Below are positions 1 to 9,111 of a DNA stretch of 64,000 bases, piece by piece. A program made the translations under genes and the position numbers. A model generated the notes under the pieces. That model saw nothing but the letters and a program-made list of their open reading frames with translations, had not been told where the DNA came from and made no database searches. This DNA is from Bacteroidales bacterium (lineage in GTDB: Bacteria; Bacteroidota; Bacteroidia; Bacteroidales; F082). Location: positions 62,001 to 126,000 of the forward strand of contig JALNZT010000008.1 in assembly GCA_023229135.1 (NCBI GenBank). Reading direction: 5' to 3'. Position 1 is the first letter of the stretch, and the number at the start of each line of letters is the position of its first letter.

Positions 1-1
1 A

Positions 2-532
2 GATATCGTCCCGCCAGGATTTGCAGTTACCGACAACACCATTTTCGTATGCGTGCGCGACAGCGTAATTTTAAATGCAGGGCCAAACCTAAATTATCTT
101 TGGATGAACGGGGCGGTTACCCAAAAACAAAAAGCCTCAACCAATGGCAATTGGATTGATGTGCAGGAATGGTCGATTGAAGTTACAGACCCGCAAACGG
201 GATGTAAAAACCAGGATGATTTGATTGTGTTTTTTGACTTTAACACTTGCAATATCGGACTGGAAGAAGCAATCCATAGCCATCAATTAAATATTTACCC
301 CAATCCAGGTACCGGACAGTATCAACTGGTATTTAAGGACTTGGAGGCAAAAATAAGCTTAATCGTTATGGCTTCCGATGGTCGGTTTGTGCTGCGTCAG
401 GATCAGTTGCAGCTGAACAAAGCAGGAACAGCACTTCAGCTTGATTTAACCAATCAGCCTGATGGCTTATACTTTTTAAACATCACTGATGGACATAAAA
501 TGATTTCCCGCAAACTTTTGAAAGCGCGATAA
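2..532 (+). CDS. T9SS type A sorting domain protein, 3' end only
   Basis: This is the C-terminal part of a secreted protein whose start lies left of the window; the frame is open from base 2 to the stop at 532. The first in-window start codon (GTG at 53) falls inside a conserved stretch, so it is not the true start. The segment aligns closely with the end of the next gene: both have a CVRDSV motif, an AGPN-NYLW block, a TNGNWID block and the FFDFN-CNIGL linker. The last ~75 residues (IYPNPGTGQ onward, ending KMISRKLLKAR) fit the Por_Secre_tail type A sorting domain, which directs proteins through the type IX secretion system to the cell surface, where it is usually cleaved. The upstream part is probably PKD/Ig-like repeats, by analogy with the neighbour. 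Confidence 0.85.
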   Translation, partial: DIVPPGFAVTDNTIFVCVRDSVILNAGPNLNYLWMNGAVTQKQKASTNGNWIDVQEWSIEVTDPQTGCKNQDDLIVFFDFNTCNIGLEEAIHSHQLNIYPNPGTGQYQLVFKDLEAKISLIVMASDGRFVLRQDQLQLNKAGTALQLDLTNQPDGLYFLNITDGHKMISRKLLKAR

Positions 533-801
533 ATTTTATTACCGTAAACGATTCAATTTAAAAAGCTTATAATAAACACTTTACAGCCTTTTGCGATGAG
601 TGATTGGGTGGATTATCAGTTACGGAATACTAAACTTATTCACAGCTATTTTATTTTTTGCGGGGTTAATCACAACAAAATTTGTAATTTCCCGCCCTGA
701 AAAAGGATGTCTGAATTTTCTAATACAGTTTTCTAACTTTATTGGAACGAAAAAAAATATTTTCGTTTCAATTATAGTATAAAACGCATGAAATTATAGC
801 T

Positions 802-3672
802 ATGAATAGTCGTTTTAACCGTTTTCTTATGAAATCATTTTCTTTTACCATCACGCTCTTATTGCTATTAAGCAGCGCTGGAATAAGTCATGCCCAAATA
901 GCTCCTAACGAAAAAATCCAAATAGACCTTACCGATATTTCCGGCCTCAGCGCGCGAGTTCAATTTTATGATTTTCTGCGTCAGACTTCTCCTGACTTAA
1001 AAGAACCTCAGTCTGGAATTATTGAAATTGAAGCTGAAGCTACTCAAGCTGATGCACTCCGAACGGGTTATTTCAAGGCACTTGATTCTATTCAGGAGTT
1101 GGAAAAGACGAGAGACAAATTCACCTCTTCTGATATCATGCTCAACCTGAGTGATATTTATGGTGAAAACCTCTTAAACAGGGTGATGGGCAGAGATGAT
1201 GTAAGTGATTCCTGTCATAAGTCCTTTCCGTTTTGCACCTCCAATGTTTATACTTTTCCGGCAGGTGTGAACTCAGGCACCGGTCAGGCGGGTCCTAATT
1301 ATGGCTGTTTGAATTCAACGCCTAACCCAGCCTGGTATCACATGAAAATACTCACTCCTGGTCAAATCACTATTAAGATGGAGAGTACTCCCTTAAGAGA
1401 TATTGATTATATTGTTTGGGGGCCTTTTACAGATCCTGTATTTCCATGTAGTGGCCAGCTAACTGGTAGTAAAATAGTTTCTTGCAGTTATTCTCCAAAC
1501 CCAATTGAGTATGCTAGCGTACCAAATGGTCAAACAGGTGAATATTATATCCTTCTTATTACAAACTATTCCAATAACTCTTGCGAAATCACTTTCTCCA
1601 AAACCGGTGGAACAGGCGAGACAGACTGCACCATCCTGCCCCCACCAATTTCGAGCAATAGCCCGGTTTGCTATGGCGACGACCTCTTTTTAACCGCAGA
1701 AACCTATCCTGGTGCTACTTACAGCTGGACTGGCCCTAACGGATTCACCAGCAATCTGCAAAATCCTGTCATACTAAATCCGGGATTGGCAAATAGCGGC
1801 ACGTACAGCCTGGAAATCACGGTGGATAATATCACCAGCGATCCAATAAACATGGAAGTTGTAATAGCACCGCTTTCCAATCCCGACTTCACTTTTGAAG
1901 AAGTGTGCTACGGCAATCCAAATCAATTTACGAGTACAAGCACAGTTAATCCTGATGGATCTGTTATCAGTGCCTATAACTGGAACTTTGGTGATGGCAA
2001 CACTTCTAACCAGCAAAATCCTGCACACACCTATAGTAGTCCGGGCAGCTACGAAGTAAGGCTCAACACAAGTACCGGAATGGGTTTTTGTGTACGTAGC
2101 ATCACCAAAACCATCGTGGTGCCGGAATATCCGTATGCCAATGCCGGAGCGGACAAGGAAATACCCAACGGATGGTCTGTTCCGCTTAACGGTGATGCCA
2201 GTGGCGGCACCGGAAACCTGAGCTATTTATGGACACCGCAAGAACTGGTTGTCGATCCTAACGCTTTGGTAACGAATACTGTAAACCTGAGTCAAACGAC
2301 TGTTTTCACGCTTACCGTAACCGACAATAACAGTGGCTGTGTTACCTCCGACGAAATGATTGTTACCGTAACCGGCGGCGCACTCTTTGTGCAAGCCGTA
2401 GCTTCTCCTGGAATTATCTGCCTCGGAAAATCCACACAGCTTACTGCCACACCAAGCGGTGGAGCCGGAGATTATACTTACAGCTGGTCATCACCAGCCG
2501 GATTTAGTTCCGACATTAGAAACCCGGTTGTTTCTCCCACAGAAACAACTACCTACACCGTTGCTGTTTTTGACGGACAAGTAACCGTAAACAGCTCCGT
2601 TACCGTCGAAATAAAGCCTGTTCCGACAGCCAACGCAGGACCAGATCAAAGTATTAATGTAGGAACTGCTATTGCACTTAACGGTTCAGCCAGCGGAGGC
2701 TCAGGTTCTTTTAATTATACTTGGTCACCAGCCGATTCTCTGGAAAATCCAGGAGATAATAGCCTACAAAATCCAATGACGAAACTGCTGAATGTACCTA
2801 CCACTTATCAGTTGGTTATTCTGGACAACAACGGCTGTTCAAGTCATGCGGATGCCACAACCGTATTCACAGCTGGTGATTTCCTCGCTGTTTACGCCCA
2901 AGTTTCAGAAGCAGTAATTTGCCTGAAGGAAAGCACAGAACTTTCGGCCACAGCATTAGGTGGAAGCGGTTTCTATGATTATTCTTGGACAGCCAACAAC
3001 AGCGACTGGACTTCCGATGAACAAAACCCGGTAGTAAGTCCGGAAACGACGACTATTTATACCGTGCTGGCCGACGATGGTTTTAAAATCGTTAGCTCCA
3101 CTGTTGAGGTTAAAGTAAACAGCCTTCCCCTTGTAGCGATAAAACCCGCTTCTATCCCTTGGTATTCAACAGATAGCATCAATGTTTGCGTACGCGATTC
3201 CGTATTGTTGGATGCCGGTCCAAACATGAATTATTTATGGTCAAACGGCAGCAGTACCCGAAAAGTGCTTGCTAAAACCAATGGAAACTGGATTGATTTC
3301 CAGACCTGGGATGTGCTTGTAACAAATCCTGTAACAGGCTGTAAAAACACAGACACATTAACGATTTTCTTCGATTTTAACGCCTGCAATATCGGCCTCA
3401 ATGAATTAAATAATATTTCAAATTTATTGGTCGTAAGTCCCAATCCGGCAAGCACTGAAGTGAGACTTGTAGCCAAAAAAATCAAAGCGAATGCCATCCT
3501 ATTTATCTATAGCAATACAGGCAAACTGCTATTTCAGAAAACCATTGCAGCCAATAAACAGCGCGGCATTGACCTCATTATCCCCACTTCGCAATTTCCT
3601 TCCGGCACTTATCATATTGTGTTGACAACAGCTCATAACTTTGCCAGCAAAACATTGATTATTAACCAATAA
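802..3672 (+). CDS. Secreted multidomain PKD/Ig-like protein with T9SS type A sorting domain
   Basis: A 956-residue predicted surface or secreted protein. A signal peptide ends near SHA-Q about residue 32; if translation starts at the second ATG (829) the peptide is more compact (MKSFSFTITLLLLLSS), so either start is possible. Residues ~130-275 form a Cys-containing domain (PFCTSNVY, NPAWYHM, DIDYIVWGPF, YILLITNYSN) seen in many Bacteroidota secreted proteins, probably a beta-sandwich. It is followed by an Ig-like domain (~280-350), a clear PKD domain (~355-440, core NWNFGDGNTS) and further PKD-like repeats up to ~820. The end (VVSPNPASTEV to KTLIINQ) is a type A T9SS sorting domain. It is a paralog of the truncated gene to its left and shares the AGADKEIPNG-type repeat with the giant protein at 38.3 kb. 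Adhesion or polymer binding is plausible, but no catalytic domain is visible. Confidence 0.9.
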   Translation: MNSRFNRFLMKSFSFTITLLLLLSSAGISHAQIAPNEKIQIDLTDISGLSARVQFYDFLRQTSPDLKEPQSGIIEIEAEATQADALRTGYFKALDSIQELEKTRDKFTSSDIMLNLSDIYGENLLNRVMGRDDVSDSCHKSFPFCTSNVYTFPAGVNSGTGQAGPNYGCLNSTPNPAWYHMKILTPGQITIKMESTPLRDIDYIVWGPFTDPVFPCSGQLTGSKIVSCSYSPNPIEYASVPNGQTGEYYILLITNYSNNSCEITFSKTGGTGETDCTILPPPISSNSPVCYGDDLFLTAETYPGATYSWTGPNGFTSNLQNPVILNPGLANSGTYSLEITVDNITSDPINMEVVIAPLSNPDFTFEEVCYGNPNQFTSTSTVNPDGSVISAYNWNFGDGNTSNQQNPAHTYSSPGSYEVRLNTSTGMGFCVRSITKTIVVPEYPYANAGADKEIPNGWSVPLNGDASGGTGNLSYLWTPQELVVDPNALVTNTVNLSQTTVFTLTVTDNNSGCVTSDEMIVTVTGGALFVQAVASPGIICLGKSTQLTATPSGGAGDYTYSWSSPAGFSSDIRNPVVSPTETTTYTVAVFDGQVTVNSSVTVEIKPVPTANAGPDQSINVGTAIALNGSASGGSGSFNYTWSPADSLENPGDNSLQNPMTKLLNVPTTYQLVILDNNGCSSHADATTVFTAGDFLAVYAQVSEAVICLKESTELSATALGGSGFYDYSWTANNSDWTSDEQNPVVSPETTTIYTVLADDGFKIVSSTVEVKVNSLPLVAIKPASIPWYSTDSINVCVRDSVLLDAGPNMNYLWSNGSSTRKVLAKTNGNWIDFQTWDVLVTNPVTGCKNTDTLTIFFDFNACNIGLNELNNISNLLVVSPNPASTEVRLVAKKIKANAILFIYSNTGKLLFQKTIAANKQRGIDLIIPTSQFPSGTYHIVLTTAHNFASKTLIINQ

Positions 3673-3686
3673 ATAATTAAGAGGAC

Positions 3687-5687
3687 ATGTCTGTTTTCCA
3701 TTTCCAATTTAAACATGCGTGGGTTGGTCTGATCGTAGTAATTTTTTTGTCAGCCCCTATTAAGCTCGTGGCGCAGGACAAAACTTCCTGTGATTATGCT
3801 ATTCCGGGTGAAGTACTCAACTGGAATTTTGGCGAAAGAGTTCAGCTTCAATTTTCTGAGGAAACATTTTTTCCCATTCCTACAGCAATGCCCGGTAATA
3901 TTGACCTCCCCAAAGGGGTAGGCTCAATCAGTGATGCCGATGGTCGGCTCTTGTTCTTCTCTGATGGAAGACAGGTTTTTGGGAGTGGTTATATGGAGTT
4001 ACCAAACGGCGGTGATCTTGCAGGACACCCATTTTCAAGCCAATCAGCACTCTTTATTCCCTCGCCCGGAAATCCAAATCGTTACTTTTTAATCACTGCC
4101 GATTTATATATTCCTCCTGTTTTCACCAATGGTATACGCTATTCAGTGATAGAAAAGCAGGGAGCTACCTGGAAAGTTCTTGCAGATAAAAAAAACATTT
4201 TATTATTGGAACAAAACGCCGCCAAACTCACTGCTGTTCAGCATGATGACGGTGAGGATTTTTGGGTCATTACGCACGGATTCGGTGAGGAAAAAGGCGG
4301 AAGTTATTTCAGTTTTCGTGTTATGAAGGATAGCATTTCGCATACACCCATTGAAAGTACAGTAGGTGTTGTGCATCAGGGCGGCTCCAATTCAAACAAT
4401 AACGTAGGCTATTTAAAAATTAGTCCCAACGGCAAAAAGATGGCCTTAGTGCTGCCCGAAGATGGCATTGTGGAAGTAGCTGATTTCAATGCCACCACCG
4501 GGCTTGTAAGCAATACAGTAAGCAGCATTTTAGAAAGTTATAATTATCCTTTAGGTGTAGAGTTTTCTTCAAATAGTAAGCTATTGTACGTCACGACAAA
4601 CCCCAAGAACAACACGCTTAATATGTTGTATCAGTTTGATTTGGAACAATTAGATATCAATAATCCGGAAGTTATTACCTCTTTCAACCCCAATGATGGC
4701 AGGCAGTTTGGCGCATTGCAGCTTGCGGCAGATGGTCGGATTTATATCAGTATTTTCAGACAATCTTTAACAATCGACGATCACCTCGCTGTTATATACA
4801 ACCCCAATCGCGCCGGCACTGCTTGTAATTTCAATATGCTGGATGGCAGTTCAACAAATGGATTAGCGCTTCAGAATGGCTCAGGAAGCAAGGAGGGCCT
4901 TCCAAACTTCATTAGCAGCTACTTTGATATTCCCCATTTCTGGTGGCAAAATCATTGCGAGAAATCGCCCACTATTTTTAGGCTTCAAAATGAAGCTAAT
5001 CCTGGTGATCTGACATGGACTTTTAGTGATGACAATACCACTGTTACCCAACTTCGCGGCGAGCACATTTTTGAAAACGCAGGCAGGTACACTGTTACTG
5101 CAACGGAAAATTACAACGGCCAACCTCCTTATATCTATAGTCGGGAAATCGAGATTTATCCACTTCCCCTCGTCGAGATTGGCAACAATACAGATACTAT
5201 TTTCATCCTACCCAATTCTTCCATCACCTTGGATGCCGGTGAATACGACGAATATCTCTGGTTTTTTGAAGACAGTCCAATTCCAAATGCCACCCAACAG
5301 ACCCTCGATGTGGAAAAAGAAGGCCGTTACAAAGTGGTCGTCACCGATACAAATTGTTGCGTAAACGAAGATGAAGTAGTGATTTGGTTCGCCAATATAT
5401 ACCTACCCACTGCTTTCAGGCCCAAAAGCAATATCCCGCGCAACCAAACTTTTAAGCCATTGGGAGCCGTTGCCGCCCTCAATAAGTTTGAGTTGTTGGT
5501 TTATAACCGTTGGGGCCAGCTTGTTTTCGAGAGCAATTCGCCCACAAATGGCTGGGATGGAACTATCAACGGCCAGGATGCTCCAATGGCTGCTTATGTT
5601 TGGCTGATGCGTTACGAAAGTTTGGAAAGCACATTCCAGGCTGCGCAGGAAGTCGTTCAGCGGGGCGTAATAAATTTGGTGCGCTAG
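3687..5687 (+). CDS. Beta-propeller/PKD protein with T9SS type B (CHU_C) sorting domain
   Basis: A 666-residue protein starting 14 bp after the previous stop, with AGAGG six bases before the ATG, so probably co-transcribed with it. The N-terminus is a signal peptide (hydrophobic segment ~12-28, cleavage near VAQ-D). Residues ~50-400 contain blades typical of the WD40-like region of gliding-motility-associated proteins (GSISDADGRLLFFSDG, NVGYLKISPNGKKMALVLPE, LQLAADGRIYISIF). A divergent PKD domain follows (~415-485, LTWTFSDDN). The end (LPTAFRPKSN, FELLVYNRWGQLVFES, WDGTINGQ, ending VINLVR) is a type B T9SS sorting domain. Type B proteins often depend on a PorP/SprF-family partner; none is adjacent here, the nearest in the window being at 55.5 kb. 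The substrate is unknown. Confidence 0.9.
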   Translation: MSVFHFQFKHAWVGLIVVIFLSAPIKLVAQDKTSCDYAIPGEVLNWNFGERVQLQFSEETFFPIPTAMPGNIDLPKGVGSISDADGRLLFFSDGRQVFGSGYMELPNGGDLAGHPFSSQSALFIPSPGNPNRYFLITADLYIPPVFTNGIRYSVIEKQGATWKVLADKKNILLLEQNAAKLTAVQHDDGEDFWVITHGFGEEKGGSYFSFRVMKDSISHTPIESTVGVVHQGGSNSNNNVGYLKISPNGKKMALVLPEDGIVEVADFNATTGLVSNTVSSILESYNYPLGVEFSSNSKLLYVTTNPKNNTLNMLYQFDLEQLDINNPEVITSFNPNDGRQFGALQLAADGRIYISIFRQSLTIDDHLAVIYNPNRAGTACNFNMLDGSSTNGLALQNGSGSKEGLPNFISSYFDIPHFWWQNHCEKSPTIFRLQNEANPGDLTWTFSDDNTTVTQLRGEHIFENAGRYTVTATENYNGQPPYIYSREIEIYPLPLVEIGNNTDTIFILPNSSITLDAGEYDEYLWFFEDSPIPNATQQTLDVEKEGRYKVVVTDTNCCVNEDEVVIWFANIYLPTAFRPKSNIPRNQTFKPLGAVAALNKFELLVYNRWGQLVFESNSPTNGWDGTINGQDAPMAAYVWLMRYESLESTFQAAQEVVQRGVINLVR

Positions 5688-5761
5688 GATTTCTGGCCTA
5701 AAGCCGAGGCGTTTTGTTGTATTTCTGCTTAACTTAGCCGATTCAAAGCTTAGCAGATACA

Positions 5762-7903
5762 ATGACAGAAACGACAGACTTTTCTACGCAAATTTCCAGG
5801 CAGCTCAACATCAGCTATCAGGCTGTAAATAATGTGATTAAGCTTTTCAGCGAAGGCGCAACCATTCCATTTATTGCTAGATACCGCAAAGAAATGACTG
5901 GTTCTCTTGACGAAACACAAATTGCAGCTATCCAAAAAGCTTATGAACTCATAGACGCGCTGGATAAACGCCGGAAATTTATCCTGGAATCCATTGCCGA
6001 ACAAGGAAAATTAGACGACAAACTGAAAGCAAAAATCGAACAAGTCGCTGATATTGAAAGCCTTGAAGACCTTTATCTTCCCTACAAACCCAAAAGAAGA
6101 ACACGCGCTGCCATTGCCCGCGAAAAAGGCCTTGAGCCATTGGCAGCAGTTATTATGCAACAGGAAATTGCTGACCTGGAAAGCCTTTTACCCGAATATA
6201 TCAATCCCGAAAAAGAAGTAAACAGCAGCGAGGATGCACTTGCCGGCGCCAGTGATATTATGGCAGAATGGATGGCCGAAAATCCGGACAGTCGTGAACG
6301 TGTCAGGAAAATGTTTCACAAACAGGCTGTAATCAGTGCCACTGTTGCCAAAGACAAAACTGAAGAAGCAAAAACCTACAGCCAATATTTCGATTGGAAT
6401 GAGCCGCTATCCGCCGCTCCTTCACACCGCCTACTGGCACTTTTAAGGGCAGAACAGGAAGGGTTACTTAAAGTGAAAGTAGCTATAGATCAAGACGATG
6501 CGCTAAGCAGACTCAAACCACTTTTTATCACCAAAAACTCAAGCACAGCAACTTATTGCGAAGCCGCACTCACAGATGCTTATAAACGCTTGATAGCACC
6601 TTCCATTGAAAATGAAATTCGTACTTTTTACAAAGAAAAAGCGGACGAAAAAGCAATAGAAGTATTTACCGAAAACCTACGCCAGCTATTGCTAACACCA
6701 CCTTTGGGTGGAAAAAAAGTGCTGGCCATTGATCCGGGTTTTCGCTCTGGTTGTAAAGTGGTTATTTTAGATCAGCAAGGCAAACTGTTGCACAATGAAA
6801 CAATTTTTCCGCATCCGCCACAGCGTGAAGCAAAACAGGCTATTCAAAAGATTAAAAGTCTGGTAAACGCCCACCAAGTGGAAGTTATTGCTATTGGAAA
6901 TGGCACAGCTGGCCGTGAAACCGAAGATATGATCCGCAGTATTCGTTTTGATCGTGACTTGATGGCGGTGATGGTAAACGAGAGCGGCGCTTCGATCTAT
7001 TCTGCTTCAAAAATTGCACGCGACGAATTCCCGGATTACGATATCACCGTGCGCGGTGCAGTAAGTATTGGTCGTCGGCTGATGGATCCGCTGGCTGAAC
7101 TGGTGAAAATTGATCCAAAATCTATCGGCGTAGGCCAATACCAGCACGATGTGAACCAAAAAGCTTTGCAGGAAAGCTTGAAACTTACGGTAGAAAGCTG
7201 TGTGAATGGTGTTGGCGTTGAGTTAAATACAGCCAGCGAACAACTGCTTTCTTATGTGAGCGGATTGGGGCCGCAGCTGGCTTCATCAATTATCCGCTAC
7301 CGCAACGAAAATGGCGCTTTTACAGGACGCAAACAATTGCTAAAAGTTCCGCGCCTGGGACAAAAAGCCTTTGAGCAAAGTGCAGGTTTCCTGCGTATCA
7401 GAAAGGCTAAAAATCCTTTAGACAGTAGCGGCGTCCATCCCGAAAGCTATTATATCGTTGAAAAAATAGCAAAAAGCATAAAGCATCCTATTGAAGCCTT
7501 GATCGGCAATAAGCAGCTGCTACAAAATATTGATCCAAAGGCTTTTATCGATGATAATGTGGGCATTGAAACCATCACAGATATTTTGGCAGAGCTGGAA
7601 AAACCAGGACGCGATCCACGCGCAAGCTTCGAAGCTTTTACGTTTGATAAAGACATCCGAAATATCAGCGATCTGAAAGTAGATATGACGCTGACTGGAA
7701 TCGTTACCAACATCACTGCTTTCGGGGCTTTTGTAGATGTTGGCGTGAAACAGGACGGATTGGTGCATATCAGCGAAATGGCCGATAGATTTATCAGCGA
7801 TCCCAATGAAGCGGTCAAATTAAATCAAAAAGTAAAGGTAAAAGTATTGGCCGTTGATGTGGATAGAAAACGTATCACGCTGAGTATGAAAGCGGCATTA
7901 TAA
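5762..7903 (+). CDS. tex: Tex family transcription accessory / S1 RNA-binding protein
   Basis: A 713-residue cytoplasmic nucleic-acid-binding protein of usual Tex length. It shows the Tex N-terminal helical region (FIARYRKEMTGSLDE, ~38-52), a YqgF/RNase H-like domain starting at ~317 (KKVLAIDPGFRSGCKV), helix-hairpin-helix elements (~495-560, ASEQLLSYVSGLGPQLA, LLKVPRLGQKAFEQ) and a C-terminal S1 domain (~637-711, GIVTNITAFGAFVDVG, GLVHISEMA). Bacterial Tex resembles eukaryotic Spt6 and affects transcription and RNA turnover; the exact role here is not shown. It stands alone, 74 bp after the type B cargo gene. The stretch at 5691-5715 contains only a weak GCCT/AGGC hairpin before a short T run. 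Confidence 0.95.
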   Translation: MTETTDFSTQISRQLNISYQAVNNVIKLFSEGATIPFIARYRKEMTGSLDETQIAAIQKAYELIDALDKRRKFILESIAEQGKLDDKLKAKIEQVADIESLEDLYLPYKPKRRTRAAIAREKGLEPLAAVIMQQEIADLESLLPEYINPEKEVNSSEDALAGASDIMAEWMAENPDSRERVRKMFHKQAVISATVAKDKTEEAKTYSQYFDWNEPLSAAPSHRLLALLRAEQEGLLKVKVAIDQDDALSRLKPLFITKNSSTATYCEAALTDAYKRLIAPSIENEIRTFYKEKADEKAIEVFTENLRQLLLTPPLGGKKVLAIDPGFRSGCKVVILDQQGKLLHNETIFPHPPQREAKQAIQKIKSLVNAHQVEVIAIGNGTAGRETEDMIRSIRFDRDLMAVMVNESGASIYSASKIARDEFPDYDITVRGAVSIGRRLMDPLAELVKIDPKSIGVGQYQHDVNQKALQESLKLTVESCVNGVGVELNTASEQLLSYVSGLGPQLASSIIRYRNENGAFTGRKQLLKVPRLGQKAFEQSAGFLRIRKAKNPLDSSGVHPESYYIVEKIAKSIKHPIEALIGNKQLLQNIDPKAFIDDNVGIETITDILAELEKPGRDPRASFEAFTFDKDIRNISDLKVDMTLTGIVTNITAFGAFVDVGVKQDGLVHISEMADRFISDPNEAVKLNQKVKVKVLAVDVDRKRITLSMKAAL

Positions 7904-7937
7904 TATAATTTAAACAGCTTTTAAACGTTATTGAAAC

Positions 7938-8621
7938 ATGAATCGAAAGTTGATTTTCCAAGCACTGATTTTTACTGGCCTTCTGCTTTTGCTAGCATTT
8001 CCAGCCAAAACGCAAATAATTAAAGGTGAGATCATTGCAGGCTTCAACCTGAGCCAGGTGGACGGTGATGAAATTTACGGCTATAAAAAGGCCGGCCTGC
8101 AACTTGGGCTCGGCGCAATGATACCAATAGCAGACAAATGGGACCTCTCAATAGAAACTCTATACAACGAAAAAGGTGCCAACGAGAAAGCCCAATATCC
8201 CATGCAGGCCGATTCTACCACGGGCGCCTATAAGGTTAACCTCAACTACTTGGAAGTGCCTGTGCTTGTTCACTTTACCGATAAAGAATTCATCACTATC
8301 GGCACCGGATTTTCGTGGGGCAGGCTAATAAGCGCCACGGAGTTTGAGCATGGCAAACAGACCAGCACCAATGCTGAAAATGGCGTTTACAATGATAACG
8401 ATTTTAATGTGCTGGTAGATTTACGTATGCGATTATACAAGCAGTTAAAAATCAATTTCAGGTACCAATATTCCTTAGCACAAATCAGGGAACGTGAATA
8501 CACTTCCTCGCAGGGAAGCACCTGGAAAAGAAAACAATATAATAATATGCTCACCTTTCGACTGGTGTATATGTTTAATGAAGAAAGAAGCCAACGCAAC
8601 CTAAAAACACCTGAATTATGA
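7938..8621 (+). CDS. Outer-membrane beta-barrel protein (PorT-like, OMP_b-brl family)
   Basis: A 227-residue protein with a signal peptide (hydrophobic 7-22, cleavage near TKT-Q) followed by alternating amphipathic strands typical of small Bacteroidota outer-membrane barrels: GEIIAGFNLSQVDGD, AGLQLGLGAMIPI, WDLSIETLYNEKGA, LNYLEVPVLVHF, FITIGTGFSWGRLI and the final strands around LTFRLVYMF. The LNYLEVPVL block is characteristic of the PorT/OMP_b-brl_2 group. Its stop overlaps the next start (ATGA at 8618-8621), indicating translational coupling with the cupin gene. The substrate is unknown. PorT itself is a T9SS assembly factor, but the family is wide and general, so a secretion role is not claimed. 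Confidence 0.8.
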   Translation: MNRKLIFQALIFTGLLLLLAFPAKTQIIKGEIIAGFNLSQVDGDEIYGYKKAGLQLGLGAMIPIADKWDLSIETLYNEKGANEKAQYPMQADSTTGAYKVNLNYLEVPVLVHFTDKEFITIGTGFSWGRLISATEFEHGKQTSTNAENGVYNDNDFNVLVDLRMRLYKQLKINFRYQYSLAQIREREYTSSQGSTWKRKQYNNMLTFRLVYMFNEERSQRNLKTPEL

Positions 8622-9109
8622 CAGTAAATTACTGGGTAAAAAAGTTGGGATTAGAAGCCCATCCCGAAGGCGGATTTTATAAAGAAACTTACCGCGCTGA
8701 CGAAGAAATTCCGGCCAAAGCTTTGCCACCCCGTTTTAAAGGAAATCGCAGTTTTAGCACCGCCATCTATTATTTATTGGGAGAAGGAGATTTTTCTGCC
8801 TTTCACAAAATACTTGCTGATGAAACCTGGCATTTTTATGCTGGCGAACCGTTGCAATTATTGATTATAAAGCCCGATGGAAAGCTGCAAGAAATTACAC
8901 TTGGCATCGGCAAAAGCCAACAAACACCTCAATTTACAGTACGAGCCGGAGATTGGTTTGCTGCCAAAAGTACCGGTGCTTATACCCTATGCGGCTGTAA
9001 CGTGGCACCAGGTTTTGATTTTAATGATTTCGAGATGGGTAAGGCAGCACAACTGAAAAATGAATTTCCACAACATGAGGAAATTATTGACGCTTTTAGT
9101 CGGGAGTAA
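8618..9109 (+). CDS. Cupin family protein (DUF985 / Cupin_5)
   Basis: A 163-residue small soluble protein of the Cupin_5 family (formerly DUF985, related to yeast YML079w). Recognisable blocks are LEAHPEGGFYKETYR at the N-terminus, STAIYYLL, SAFHKILADETWHFYAGEPL (cupin motif 1 with metal- or ligand-facing His residues) and GAYTLCGCNVAPGFDFNDFE near the end. It starts inside the stop of the upstream barrel gene (ATGA). Its stop lies 2 bp from the stop of the convergent gene on the other strand. Biochemical function is unproven for most members; a small-molecule-binding or sugar-isomerase-like role is often suggested. Confidence 0.9.
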   Translation: MTVNYWVKKLGLEAHPEGGFYKETYRADEEIPAKALPPRFKGNRSFSTAIYYLLGEGDFSAFHKILADETWHFYAGEPLQLLIIKPDGKLQEITLGIGKSQQTPQFTVRAGDWFAAKSTGAYTLCGCNVAPGFDFNDFEMGKAAQLKNEFPQHEEIIDAFSRE

Positions 9110-9111
9110 AT

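Noticed and set aside
600..782. 60-codon ORF with GTG start between two T9SS cargo genes
   Set aside because: No ribosome-binding site, no recognisable domain, and AT-rich sequence just upstream of the next gene; more likely the 5' region of that gene.
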